A stretch of DNA of 64,000 bases from Agrobacterium larrymoorei. GTDB lineage: Bacteria > Pseudomonadota > Alphaproteobacteria > Rhizobiales > Rhizobiaceae. Below the pieces are notes generated by a model, which did not search any database, was not told the origin of the DNA, and worked only from the letters and a program-made list of their open reading frames with translations. The stretch spans positions 1,686,001 to 1,750,000 of the forward strand of contig NZ_CP039691.1 in the NCBI RefSeq assembly GCF_005145045.1, read 5' to 3'. The translations under genes and the position numbers were made by a program. Positions 56,099 through 64,000 of the stretch are shown one piece after another. Numbering within the stretch: the first letter of the stretch is position 1; every line of letters starts with the position of its first letter.

Positions 56099-58549
56099 TC
56101 AACCTTGGGATTGCGACGTGTAAAGATCGAACACTCGGAATGCAGGCTTGCCGGAATTGGAATCGGGAGAAAAGACGATGCGGCGCGTCTCCCCCGCTGC
56201 CAGATCGAAGAGATTATCGGAATACCGGCCAGCGACATCAGCCTCGATCATGACGAAAAGTGCGAGGCCATCTGCCTGAACTTCGACCTCGAACCGGCCA
56301 TCATCCAGCGTGTTCACCGAGTGATGCAAACCGGACGGCTGAAGGTCGAGCGCCTTATAAGTATCGCGAACGTGGTGCCCCTCACCCGTCATGCCGTTGG
56401 ATGCGATGAAGTTCCAGGATAGCAGCGCACCTTGCGGAAGCTGGTCGAGATCGATGCCTGTCAGAACCGCTGCCGCATCCGGTCCACAGGTGCCACTCCC
56501 GGATTTCAGCGGAATACGCGTGCCGTCCATGGTCAGTGCGAAGATGTTCATGTCGATTTCGACATCTTCCATCGTGTCGTTGACCATGGAGAAGCTGACG
56601 GATTTTCCGTCGTTCGAAGGAACGGCTGAGACGGCCACTGGCTGGAAGAAGCGCCGTGCGGCGTAATGCAAGGCCTTCCAGCTGCCGCCATAATCCAGGC
56701 TGGACCATGATGCGACCGGCCAGGTATCGTTGAGCTGCCAATAAAGCGTGCCCATGCAATGGGGCTTGAGAGAACGCCAGTATTCCACCGCCGTCTTGAT
56801 GGCGAGCGCCTGCTGCACCTGGCTGACGTAAACGAAATTGGCGAAATCCTTCGGGAAGCGGAAATAGCGGAACATGGTCCCGGCAATCCGCTCGTTTCCG
56901 CCGGCGTTTTTCTGGTGAAGCTCGATGACCGGCGAAGCGATATTCATGTCCTTCTCATCCGCATAAGTGCGGATGACAGGCATGGACGTGTAGGACTGGA
57001 AGCCGAACTCCGAGCAGAAGCGAGGTTTGACGCTGCGGTAATTATCGAAGGACTTGTTCTCGTGCCAGACCGACCAGTAATGCATGTCGCCGGAGCCATC
57101 AGCATGCCAGGCATCGCCGTAGTCCAGATAGCCAGAGGCCGGGCTCGATGGCCACCAGAGGGCAGTTGGTGCCGCCTTCTTCAGCGACTTTTCAATCGTG
57201 CGGTTCAGGCGGTCATAAGCCACGAGATAGCGGTCACGGTTGTTGCGTGATTCCTCGAACCAGTTCAGCGCGCCGACCAACTCGTTATCGCCGCACCAGA
57301 GCGCGATGGAGGGGTGGGAGGCGAGACGCTTCACCTGATAATCCACCTCGTGTTCCACGTTGTCTAGGAAGTCATCCGTGCAGGGGTAAAGGTTGCAGGC
57401 GAACATGAAATCCTGCCAGACCATGAGGCCAAGCCTGTCGCAGAGATCATAAAACCAGTCCGGCTCATAAAATCCGCCGCCCCAGACGCGGATCATGTTC
57501 ATGTTTGCATCGACAGCGGAGGTCAGCAGATCCTCGGTCTTCTCGGGGCTTGAGAGAGAATGCAGCGCATCCTGCGGAATCCAGTTGGCACCACGGCAGA
57601 AGATTTCGCGACCGTTGATGCGGAAGGCAAAGCGGCTGCCCGCCTCATCCTTGTCAGTCAGCAATTCGACGGTGCGGAAACCGATCTGGCGGGTGAGTGT
57701 TTCATCAGGAAGTTCGACGGTCAGCGTGTACAGCGCTTGCTCGCCGCTGCCTGCAGGCCACCAGAGCCTGGGGTTCTCAACGAAGAAGACATGGCGGATG
57801 ACAGTTTCTCCAGCGTTTACGCCGCAATCCAGCCGCAGCTTCTCATCGCCAAGCGAGAGATGCACAGGAACGCTGGCGGCCTGCGCGGCATGAAGCGCAA
57901 TCTCCACATGAAGCTCCACACCGCCATCCATGTGGTGCTGCGTGGTCGTCACATGCTCGATGCGAGCAGTATCGAGGCGACGCAGCAAAATGTTCCCGTA
58001 AAGCCCCAGAGGCGCAATCGCGATATTCCAGTCCCAGCCGAAATGGCATTGCGGTTTGCGCAGCAGATTGCCGTTGGGAATGGGCGAATTGCCCGGATGA
58101 TAAGGTACATAAAATGGCTGCGCCGCCTGCCGATCGGCGCCCGCCTCGATGCTGGAATGGAAATGGATGCGGATGATGTTCTCACCCGGCTGAAGTGCCG
58201 ACGATACATCCGGCCTGTATCGACGGAAGCAGTTATCAGCCGAGAGCACGGGAACATCATTGAGAAACACGACGGCGACAGTATCGAGGTAATCGATATC
58301 CAGATACCAATCGGCATCGATATCATCCACAGTAAAGCTGCGTTCGATGACCCAGTCCCGGTGCGCCACCCACTGCACGTCCTCCTCATTCCGCCCGAAA
58401 TAGGGGTCGGGAATGATGGACGCTTTACGCAGCGCCGTGTGCACATCCCCCGGAACTGCCATGACGGTGGCATGCTCGCCTTCGGCTGAGAAAAGTTTCC
58501 ATTCACCGGAAAGATCGAGAACAGCGTCGGCAGCGTAAGATGATGTCAT
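56099..58549 (-). CDS. Glycoside hydrolase family 2 beta-mannosidase
   Basis: An 816-residue protein, cytosolic by sequence. The ATG at 58549 is preferred over 58555 because AGGG sits seven bases before it. GH2 layout: sugar-binding N-domain (DLSGEWKLF...VPGDVHTALRK), immunoglobulin-like domain, then a TIM barrel with the acid/base Glu in LWCGDNELVG and the nucleophile Glu in FCSEFGFQS. It hydrolyses terminal beta-mannosides. It is divergent from a LacI-type regulator, with a LacI-like operator in the spacer, and upstream of the aldo/keto reductase. Confidence 0.93.
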   Translation of the reverse strand: MTSSYAADAVLDLSGEWKLFSAEGEHATVMAVPGDVHTALRKASIIPDPYFGRNEEDVQWVAHRDWVIERSFTVDDIDADWYLDIDYLDTVAVVFLNDVPVLSADNCFRRYRPDVSSALQPGENIIRIHFHSSIEAGADRQAAQPFYVPYHPGNSPIPNGNLLRKPQCHFGWDWNIAIAPLGLYGNILLRRLDTARIEHVTTTQHHMDGGVELHVEIALHAAQAASVPVHLSLGDEKLRLDCGVNAGETVIRHVFFVENPRLWWPAGSGEQALYTLTVELPDETLTRQIGFRTVELLTDKDEAGSRFAFRINGREIFCRGANWIPQDALHSLSSPEKTEDLLTSAVDANMNMIRVWGGGFYEPDWFYDLCDRLGLMVWQDFMFACNLYPCTDDFLDNVEHEVDYQVKRLASHPSIALWCGDNELVGALNWFEESRNNRDRYLVAYDRLNRTIEKSLKKAAPTALWWPSSPASGYLDYGDAWHADGSGDMHYWSVWHENKSFDNYRSVKPRFCSEFGFQSYTSMPVIRTYADEKDMNIASPVIELHQKNAGGNERIAGTMFRYFRFPKDFANFVYVSQVQQALAIKTAVEYWRSLKPHCMGTLYWQLNDTWPVASWSSLDYGGSWKALHYAARRFFQPVAVSAVPSNDGKSVSFSMVNDTMEDVEIDMNIFALTMDGTRIPLKSGSGTCGPDAAAVLTGIDLDQLPQGALLSWNFIASNGMTGEGHHVRDTYKALDLQPSGLHHSVNTLDDGRFEVEVQADGLALFVMIEADVAGRYSDNLFDLAAGETRRIVFSPDSNSGKPAFRVFDLYTSQSQG

Positions 58550-59111
58550 GTCCATGCCCTGTCGCGTTTACTGGCGCAACCTTGTCGAAGGTTGCGAATC
58601 TGTTGCTGCGGAGGAGCGACGGGAAACGGAATCCAGAGAAAAGCGAACCTTGCGCCTGGATTTATGAATCGTGAAATACTCCTCCGGGCGGAAACGTTAT
58701 CGTAAAATCTTTTGGGCGTCACGCTGTAAAGCGCATTGGCTGGCGCCGCAATTTCAGCGACAAGTGTCTTTCCACCTCACTAGCTTCAAAATATTATTTT
58801 TCAATATTTTACTGAACTTTCTTCATCTTATCGTTGCCTAAATCAAATCTTCATCGGAGCAAAATTCGGGAACTTCGAAGCCGAAGCTGGCAAAATCTCG
58901 CCATTATGCTGTATCGTTGCAGCTTGGGAAGAAGATTGCTTGATTGGCTCGCGTTCTCGTATGCTTTGCAATGGAATAAAAGCAATCTACCATGAATTCT
59001 GTAAGCGCGTCGGCGCTGGACTTTGATGTGATTTCGTTGAGCAGCGTCTTAGCGAAACAACAACGTCCTTGAGCCATTATACATGCAGGCGCTTCTGGAG
59101 GGGTGTGGCGA
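58550..59111. other. Intergenic region between beta-mannosidase and its LacI-type regulator
   Basis: This 562-base, fairly AT-rich spacer holds the promoters of both divergent genes, a LacI-type operator candidate (58689-58702) and an 8-bp inverted repeat (AAAATATT 58788-58795, AATATTTT 58803-58810). A minus-strand frame at 58904-59185 overlaps the regulator start and has no coding look. No other gene is supported. Confidence 0.6.
58689..58702. promoter_or_regulatory. Candidate LacI-family operator
   Basis: The 14 bases CGGAAACGTTATCG match the inner LacI/CcpA-type pattern GNAANCGNTNNC at every fixed position. It lies about 140 bases upstream of the beta-mannosidase start and about 410 bases from the divergent LacI-type gene. 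Binding is inferred from position and pattern. Confidence 0.4.
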
Positions 59112-60164
59112 ATGAATGACAGCATGATACCTGAAAACGGCGAACACGCCCTTCCGGGAAATGAACGCCCCACCCTCAAGACCATCGCCTATATGACCGG
59201 CCTCGGCATTACCACCGTTTCCCGCGCGCTTAAAGATGCACCGGATATTGGGGCGGAGACGAAGCAGCGCGTTCGCAAAGTCGCCCAGCAGATCGGATAT
59301 CAGCCCAACCGCGCTGGTGTGCGCCTGCGCACCGGCAAAACCAACGTCATTGCACTGGTGCTGAGCGTAGATGAAGAGTTGATGGGCTTTACCACGCAGA
59401 TGGTGTTCGGCATTACCGAGGTTCTGGCCAACACGCCGTATCACCTCGTGATGACACCCCATACCCATGCCAAGGATCCGATGATCCCAATCCGTTATAT
59501 CATCGATACGGGATCCGCCGATGGCGTCATCATTTCGAAAATAAGGCCGGACGACCCGCGTGTGCGTTTCATGACCGAACGAAACATGCCGTTTGCGACC
59601 CATGGACGAACCAATATGGGTATCGAGCATCCCTACCATGATTTCGACAACGAGACTTATACCTATGAAGCGGTGAAGCGGCTGGCGCAGTGCGGGCGCA
59701 AACGCATCGCGGTGCTGCTGCCCCCAAGCCAGTTCTCGTATCACGATGCCGCACGCCGGGGCTTCGAACGCGGCCTGAAGGATTTTGGGCTGAATGAAAT
59801 CAAGATGACCAGCATCAGCAATGACACGCCGCTCGATGACGTCAAATATCAAAGCAGCGCATTGATGAGCGGCACGGACTGCCCCGATGGCCTTATCTCC
59901 ATCAGCGGCAGTTCCACGATTGCTTTCGTCGCGGGCATCGAAGCAAGCGGCAAGAAAATCGGCAAGGACATCGACGTCGTCTCGAAACAATCCGCCGATT
60001 TCCTCAACTGGCTACGCCCGGAAATCCATACGATGAACGAGGATATCAAACTCGCAGGCCGAGAACTCGCCCGCGCAGTGCTGGCCCGCATCGACGGCAA
60101 GGCACCGGGCACCTTGCAGACTGTAAGCAAGCCGGTCTGGTCCAGCCACGCGCCGAAATTTTAA
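59112..60164 (+). CDS. LacI-family transcriptional regulator
   Basis: A 350-residue repressor-type protein. ATG 59112 has GGAGG ten bases upstream. The helix-turn-helix is at about residues 21-65 ([20 protein letters not shown], hinge-like [10 protein letters not shown]). The periplasmic-binding-protein-like sugar-sensing domain follows ([14 protein letters not shown] ... [15 protein letters not shown]). It is divergent from the beta-mannosidase gene and most likely controls it in response to a mannose-type sugar (inference). Confidence 0.92.
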   Translation: MNDSMIPENGEHALPGNERPTLKTIAYMTGLGITTVSRALKDAPDIGAETKQRVRKVAQQIGYQPNRAGVRLRTGKTNVIALVLSVDEELMGFTTQMVFGITEVLANTPYHLVMTPHTHAKDPMIPIRYIIDTGSADGVIISKIRPDDPRVRFMTERNMPFATHGRTNMGIEHPYHDFDNETYTYEAVKRLAQCGRKRIAVLLPPSQFSYHDAARRGFERGLKDFGLNEIKMTSISNDTPLDDVKYQSSALMSGTDCPDGLISISGSSTIAFVAGIEASGKKIGKDIDVVSKQSADFLNWLRPEIHTMNEDIKLAGRELARAVLARIDGKAPGTLQTVSKPVWSSHAPKF

Positions 60165-60196
60165 ATCGAAAAGAAAAGGCCCGCTTTCGCGGGCCT
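60165..60196. terminator. Terminator between lacI-type gene and gnd
   Basis: GGCCCGC (60178-60184) and GCGGGCC (60189-60195) form a 7-bp stem. On the minus strand TTTTCTTTTC follows, which ends gnd; on the plus strand CAATCTTTT follows. Confidence 0.75.
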
Positions 60197-60203
60197 CAAT
60201 CTT

Positions 60204-61640
60204 TTACTTTCCGAAAGTGTCCAGACCACTGCCCCATGGGCCGTGGGGCTTGTCCACGCCGTCGGTGCGCTCGAAGCCGTGGGCGCCGAAGAAGTCGCGT
60301 TGGGCCTGGATGAGGTTTGCGGTGCCGCGGCCTCGGCGGTAGGCGTCGAAGTAGCCGAGTGCTGAGGCAAGTGCCGGGACCGGCAGGCCGGAGAGGACGG
60401 CGTGGGAGACGACGCGGCGCAGCGGTGCGTCGGTGTCCTGCACCATCTTCGAGAAGGCTGGCGTGACGATCAGGTTCGCCACATGCGGATCCTTGGTGAA
60501 AGCCGAAGTGATTTCATCGAGGAACTGCGAGCGGATGATGCAGCCAGCGCGCCAGATGCGGGCGATGGTCGGCATCGGCAGATCCCAGTCGAACTCCTTC
60601 GATGCAGCGGCCATGACGGCGAAGCCCTGCGCGTAGGCGCCGATCTTGGCGGCGAGCAGTGCGCTTTCCAGATCGTCAATGAAGGCTTTTTTGTCGGATG
60701 GCGCGGCCAATGCCTGCGGAACGCCGAAGATTTTCTCGGCTGCTTCGCGCTCATCCTTCTGGGAAGAAAGGATACGGGCAGCGACGGCGGCTTCGATGGC
60801 GGTCGCGGCGACGCCCATATTCTGGGCTTCGATGACCGACCACTTGCCGGTGCCCTTCTGGCCAGCCTTATCGAGGATCAGATCGACCATCGGCTTGCCG
60901 GTGATCGGGTCTGCGGCGCGCAGCACCTTCTCCGTGATTTCGATGAGGTAGGAGTTGAGGCGGCCCTTGTTCCACTCGCCGAATACATCGGCAATCTCGG
61001 CAGCGCTGAGGTTCAGGCCATCGCGCAGTATGCCGTAGATTTCGGCAATCATCTGCATGTCGGCATATTCGATGCCGTTGTGGATCGTCTTGACGAAGTG
61101 GCCCGCGCCATCATTGCCGAGCCATGCCACGCATGGATCGTCATTGTACTTGGCGGAAATGGAGGTCAGAACCTTCTCGACGCGCTTCCAGCTTTCTTCC
61201 GTGCCGCCGACCATGATGGACGGACCATGGCGCGCGCCTTCTTCACCGCCGGAAACACCCATGCCGATAAAGGTAAGGCCGCTATCCTTGAGGTTGTCGA
61301 AACGGCGGATCGTGTCGCGGAAATTGGCATTGCCCGCATCGATCATGATGTCGCCGTTTTCGAGATACGGCTTCAGGATCTCCATCTGCTGATCGACCGG
61401 TTCACCGGCCTTGATCATGATGATGATCGGGCGCGGCGGGCGGATGGCGGCAACGAATTCCTCGATGGTTTCGCAAGGGATGATCTGGCCCTGCAATTCG
61501 CCAGCGTCGGCGTAGAACTTCTTCGTTGCTTCCGGGGTACGGTTGAAAACGGCAATCTTGTTGCCTTTTTCCGCGATATTGAGCGCGAGGTTGGACCCCA
61601 TAACGCCAAGACCGATCAAACCGATTTCTGCCTGTTCCAC
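60204..61640 (-). CDS. gnd: 6-phosphogluconate dehydrogenase, decarboxylating
   Basis: A 478-residue NADP-dependent enzyme producing ribulose-5-phosphate in the oxidative pentose phosphate pathway. The start is GTG 61640, seven bases after GGAGG; an ATG at 61661 in frame is less favoured. Rossmann motif GLGVMGSN; substrate site GVSGGEEGARHGPS; catalytic Lys/His in GHFVKTIHNGIEY. It is the last minus-strand gene before the cbb3 assembly genes and is not tightly linked to them. Confidence 0.95.
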   Translation of the reverse strand: MEQAEIGLIGLGVMGSNLALNIAEKGNKIAVFNRTPEATKKFYADAGELQGQIIPCETIEEFVAAIRPPRPIIIMIKAGEPVDQQMEILKPYLENGDIMIDAGNANFRDTIRRFDNLKDSGLTFIGMGVSGGEEGARHGPSIMVGGTEESWKRVEKVLTSISAKYNDDPCVAWLGNDGAGHFVKTIHNGIEYADMQMIAEIYGILRDGLNLSAAEIADVFGEWNKGRLNSYLIEITEKVLRAADPITGKPMVDLILDKAGQKGTGKWSVIEAQNMGVAATAIEAAVAARILSSQKDEREAAEKIFGVPQALAAPSDKKAFIDDLESALLAAKIGAYAQGFAVMAAASKEFDWDLPMPTIARIWRAGCIIRSQFLDEITSAFTKDPHVANLIVTPAFSKMVQDTDAPLRRVVSHAVLSGLPVPALASALGYFDAYRRGRGTANLIQAQRDFFGAHGFERTDGVDKPHGPWGSGLDTFGK

Positions 61641-61774
61641 GGATTTGCCTCCATATTGCATTTGATGGCGCCTGTTTTGGCACTCTCGGTTTCAAACGGC
61701 AAGGCAAGAGGCTGCTGAATCGATTAAATTTTGATGACGCAGGTCAGCTTTGCGGAAAGCGCATGCACAGCCAG

Positions 61775-61930
61775 TTACTTGGCCGGCCTGTCATCACCAT
61801 CTTCCAGCGCGCGCCATGCGGAACCATCCATGTCCTCGTACTGGCCGCTCTTTAGCGACCAGAGAAAGCCGAAAAGTCCGAGCCCACCGAGAAACAAAGC
61901 CACGGGAATGAGATAGGCAAGCATGTTCAT
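61775..61930 (-). CDS. ccoS: cbb3-type cytochrome oxidase assembly protein CcoS
   Basis: A 51-residue single-pass membrane protein: MNMLAYLIPVALFLGGLGLF then GFLWSLKSGQYEDMDGSAWR, matching the CcoS/FixS pattern (a helix and a conserved SGQYxD segment). It is needed to insert the redox cofactors of the cbb3 oxidase. Its start overlaps the ccoI stop by 4 bases (ATGA), as in ccoGHIS operons. Confidence 0.92.
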   Translation of the reverse strand: MNMLAYLIPVALFLGGLGLFGFLWSLKSGQYEDMDGSAWRALEDGDDRPAK

Positions 61931-64000
61931 GCGAAGCGGCCCTCATTGTTCAAAATGACATCCGATTTCGGACTCGCTTTGCGGCCAGCCGCCCTGCTTC
62001 CAAAACTATTGAGGCGCAGCGCGTTGGCAACGACGATGATGGATGAAGTCGACATCGCGATGGATGCAATCATGGGCGTTGCGAGGCCCGCAAGGGCAAT
62101 CGGCACGGCGATGATGTTGTAGCCGATGGCGAGCGCAAAGTTCTGCCGGATCAGCCGCCCCGCCTGCCGCGATATATCTACCGCGAAAGCAACCGAACGC
62201 AGATCATCACGCAGGAACACGAAGTCCGCAGCCTGCCGTCCGATATCCGCCGCAGAGGCAGGAGCAATCGATACGTGAGCGGCAGATAATGCAGGCGCGT
62301 CATTGATGCCATCGCCAATCATCAAAACCTTCCGGCCCTCTGTCGCAAGCTCCTCACAGCGACCCGCCTTGTCCACAGGTGCCAAAGCGCCACGCCAGGC
62401 ATCGACACCGAGCTTGAGCGCCAGCGCTTTCACCGCCGGGTCTCTATCGCCGGAGACGATCTCCGTGGTGAAGCCGTTACTTTCAAGAGTATTGATCGTC
62501 TGCGCGGCTCCGGGTCTGACAGTGTCTTCGAAATGGAAGCACGCAACCTCCACTCCGTTCAGCGAGAGCACCACTTCCGAAGCGGAATGCGCAGCATCGT
62601 CGGTAACTGTGGCAAGGCAGGCGAACTGCCTGTTTCCCAGCCGATAAATCCCAGCCTCGGCCTGAGCCTCGATACCCGAACCGGGTATTTCCTTCACCTC
62701 ATCAAAAAATGGCACCGCGCCACCAACCGAGGCATAAAGGGCCTGCGAGAGCGGGTGTCGGGAATTGGCGGCGAGCCCGGCTGCGATCCGCATTGCCTCG
62801 TCGGAGATATCAGCACCGTTCATCAGACGTGGCTGCCCCAGCGTCAGCGTGCCGGTCTTGTCGAAAAGCACGGTATCGGCTTCGGCAAGACGTTCCATTG
62901 CGGAACCTTCCTTCACCATGATGCCGTTTTTGAACAGGCGCCCCGCCGCGACCACCTGCACGACGGGAACCGCAAGGCCGAGAGCGCAGGGGCAGGTGAT
63001 GATGAGAACGGCGATAGCGACCAGCATGGCATGCTTCCAGTCTCCACCGAAGATGCCCCAGGCAAAGAAGGATATCAGCGCCAGAAGATGGACGACCGGC
63101 GAGTAATATTGCGCGGCGCGATCTGCCAGACGACGATACCGCGCCCTGCCCCCTTCCGCGGCTTCCATCAGGCCGATGATTTCCGACAGGAAGGAATCCC
63201 GCGCAAGCGCCGTCGCCTGTATCGTCAGTGGCCCGGTGAGGTTCAGCGTACCCGCCTGCACCGCATCGCCAGCCCGCACGATCTTCGGCGCGCTTTCGCC
63301 GTTGACGATGGAGACATCGAGATCGCTGCTGCCGGTCACGATCAGCCCATCCACGGGCACCCTTTCACCTGCGGCGATGGCGATGGACTCTCCGGGCGTG
63401 ATTTCCGAAACGGGCCTGTATTCCCGCTTTCCATCCGGCAAAAGCACGGTGGCGCCACGCGGTGACAGGCGCGCCAGTCCCGCAACAGCCGAGCGCGCCC
63501 GGTCCCGCATGACGTGATCGAGCGTGCGCCCGATCAGAAGGAAGAACAACAGCGAAACTGTCGCATCGAACCACGCATGGCTGCCGCTGTGCATGGTTTC
63601 CCAGAGCGAGACGACATAGGAAAGCGTGATTGCGAGAGCAATCGGCACATCCATATTCGTGCGCCCATGGCGCAGGGCGTTGAAGGCGGACTGGTAAAAG
63701 AACCGCCCTCCATAGATGAGCGCCGGAGCCGCGATCAGGGCCGAAAGCCAATGAAACATATCGCGCGTGGATGCATCCGCACCTGACCAGACGGAAACGG
63801 ATAGCAGCATGATGTTTGCGGCGGCAAAGCCCGTGAGGCCGACCGCGCGGATCAACTGGTTTCTGAGGTCATCCGAGGCATCCTGCCCGTTGGCGAAAAG
63901 ATGTGTCTCGTAACCCGTGGAGGACACGGCTCTAGCGAGATTGCCGGGGTCGGTCGGAATCCCGTCCATCTGCTCTCGCCAGACGATGGAAACGCGTTTC
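61927..64000 (-). CDS. ccoI: cbb3 oxidase copper P-type ATPase CcoI (partial, N-terminus outside window)
   Basis: The last roughly 690 codons of a P1B-type ATPase; the reading frame continues past the right edge. Visible: six or more membrane helices, metal-site ITCPCALGLAVP, phosphorylation site FDKTGTLTLG, and the hinge MIGDGINDAPAL. The N-terminal HMA domain is only partly visible. It supplies copper for cbb3 cytochrome oxidase assembly, used under low oxygen. It is paired with ccoS. Confidence 0.93.
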   Translation of the reverse strand, partial: KRVSIVWREQMDGIPTDPGNLARAVSSTGYETHLFANGQDASDDLRNQLIRAVGLTGFAAANIMLLSVSVWSGADASTRDMFHWLSALIAAPALIYGGRFFYQSAFNALRHGRTNMDVPIALAITLSYVVSLWETMHSGSHAWFDATVSLLFFLLIGRTLDHVMRDRARSAVAGLARLSPRGATVLLPDGKREYRPVSEITPGESIAIAAGERVPVDGLIVTGSSDLDVSIVNGESAPKIVRAGDAVQAGTLNLTGPLTIQATALARDSFLSEIIGLMEAAEGGRARYRRLADRAAQYYSPVVHLLALISFFAWGIFGGDWKHAMLVAIAVLIITCPCALGLAVPVVQVVAAGRLFKNGIMVKEGSAMERLAEADTVLFDKTGTLTLGQPRLMNGADISDEAMRIAAGLAANSRHPLSQALYASVGGAVPFFDEVKEIPGSGIEAQAEAGIYRLGNRQFACLATVTDDAAHSASEVVLSLNGVEVACFHFEDTVRPGAAQTINTLESNGFTTEIVSGDRDPAVKALALKLGVDAWRGALAPVDKAGRCEELATEGRKVLMIGDGINDAPALSAAHVSIAPASAADIGRQAADFVFLRDDLRSVAFAVDISRQAGRLIRQNFALAIGYNIIAVPIALAGLATPMIASIAMSTSSIIVVANALRLNSFGSRAAGRKASPKSDVILNNEGRFA

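Noticed and set aside
58904..59185. Minus-strand 93-codon frame in the LacI spacer
   Set aside because: Overlaps the regulator start and lacks coding signals.

Overview
The window is a GC-rich chromosomal segment of an alphaproteobacterium of the Rhizobiaceae, most likely Agrobacterium or a close Rhizobium. The family-level call rests on the CckA hybrid kinase, ClpS-ClpA, CcoI/CcoS, DUF992, DUF982 and DUF1345 proteins, a CheB-CheR-PAS-HWE kinase and a mosaic of two palindromes of the kind described as RIME elements in rhizobia. No rRNA operon, CRISPR array, prophage, transposase or complete mobile element was seen. Most of the window is conserved housekeeping sequence; the accessory interest is in a few small islands.

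Region by region: (1) 1-9352, a long minus-strand block: ClC chloride channel, metallo-beta-lactamase-fold hydrolase, TatD, MetG, a NUDIX gene that looks inserted, HolB, Tmk, a palindromic repeat, a D-Ala-D-Ala carboxypeptidase homologue with degenerate motifs, and RlpA. (2) 9620-16574: tRNA-Ser(UGA), a DUF992/BON-like/CsbD set, a triple-PAS LuxR-type regulator, YaiI, DUF1345, S-formylglutathione hydrolase and an unusual trypsin-like protease fused to a NUC1-type nuclease. (3) 16870-21238: a sensory module made of a short LOV blue-light domain protein, a CheB-CheR-PAS-HWE kinase and a single-domain response regulator. (4) 21361-26821: small genes, an oxidoreductase, a gene-free stretch with three successive plus-strand intrinsic terminators (candidate small RNAs, two of them AbcR-like in layout), and an intact D-Ala-D-Ala carboxypeptidase with a SPOR domain. 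(5) 26821-37785: GyrA, MarC, HPP-CBS, an M15-like lipoprotein, GloA, a double cold-shock protein with DUF192, BON, DUF982, PAP2 and AzlCD. (6) 38000-46775: ClpA, ClpS, a LuxR-type regulator with no usable full-length start, CckA, a FliO-like protein and a VOC protein. (7) 46848-54774: PyrG, SecG, TpiA, an alpha/beta hydrolase, ParE, PdxY, RcnB-like. (8) 54976-61640: sugar metabolism, with an aldo/keto reductase, GH2 beta-mannosidase, a LacI-type regulator with a plausible operator, and 6-phosphogluconate dehydrogenase. (9) 61775 to the right edge: CcoS and the C-terminal part of CcoI for cbb3 oxidase assembly.

Functionally, the window links cell-envelope remodelling and division (RlpA, two DacA-type proteins, M15-like lipoprotein, CckA, candidate CtrA boxes), DNA topology and replication (GyrA, ParE, HolB, Tmk), adaptor-guided proteolysis (ClpS-ClpA) and central carbon metabolism (TpiA, Gnd, mannosidase). 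The three most interesting items are the protease-nuclease fusion (14676-16574), the LOV/HWE module (16870-21238) and the small-RNA island (23447-24048). All calls come from reading the sequence; no database search was run.
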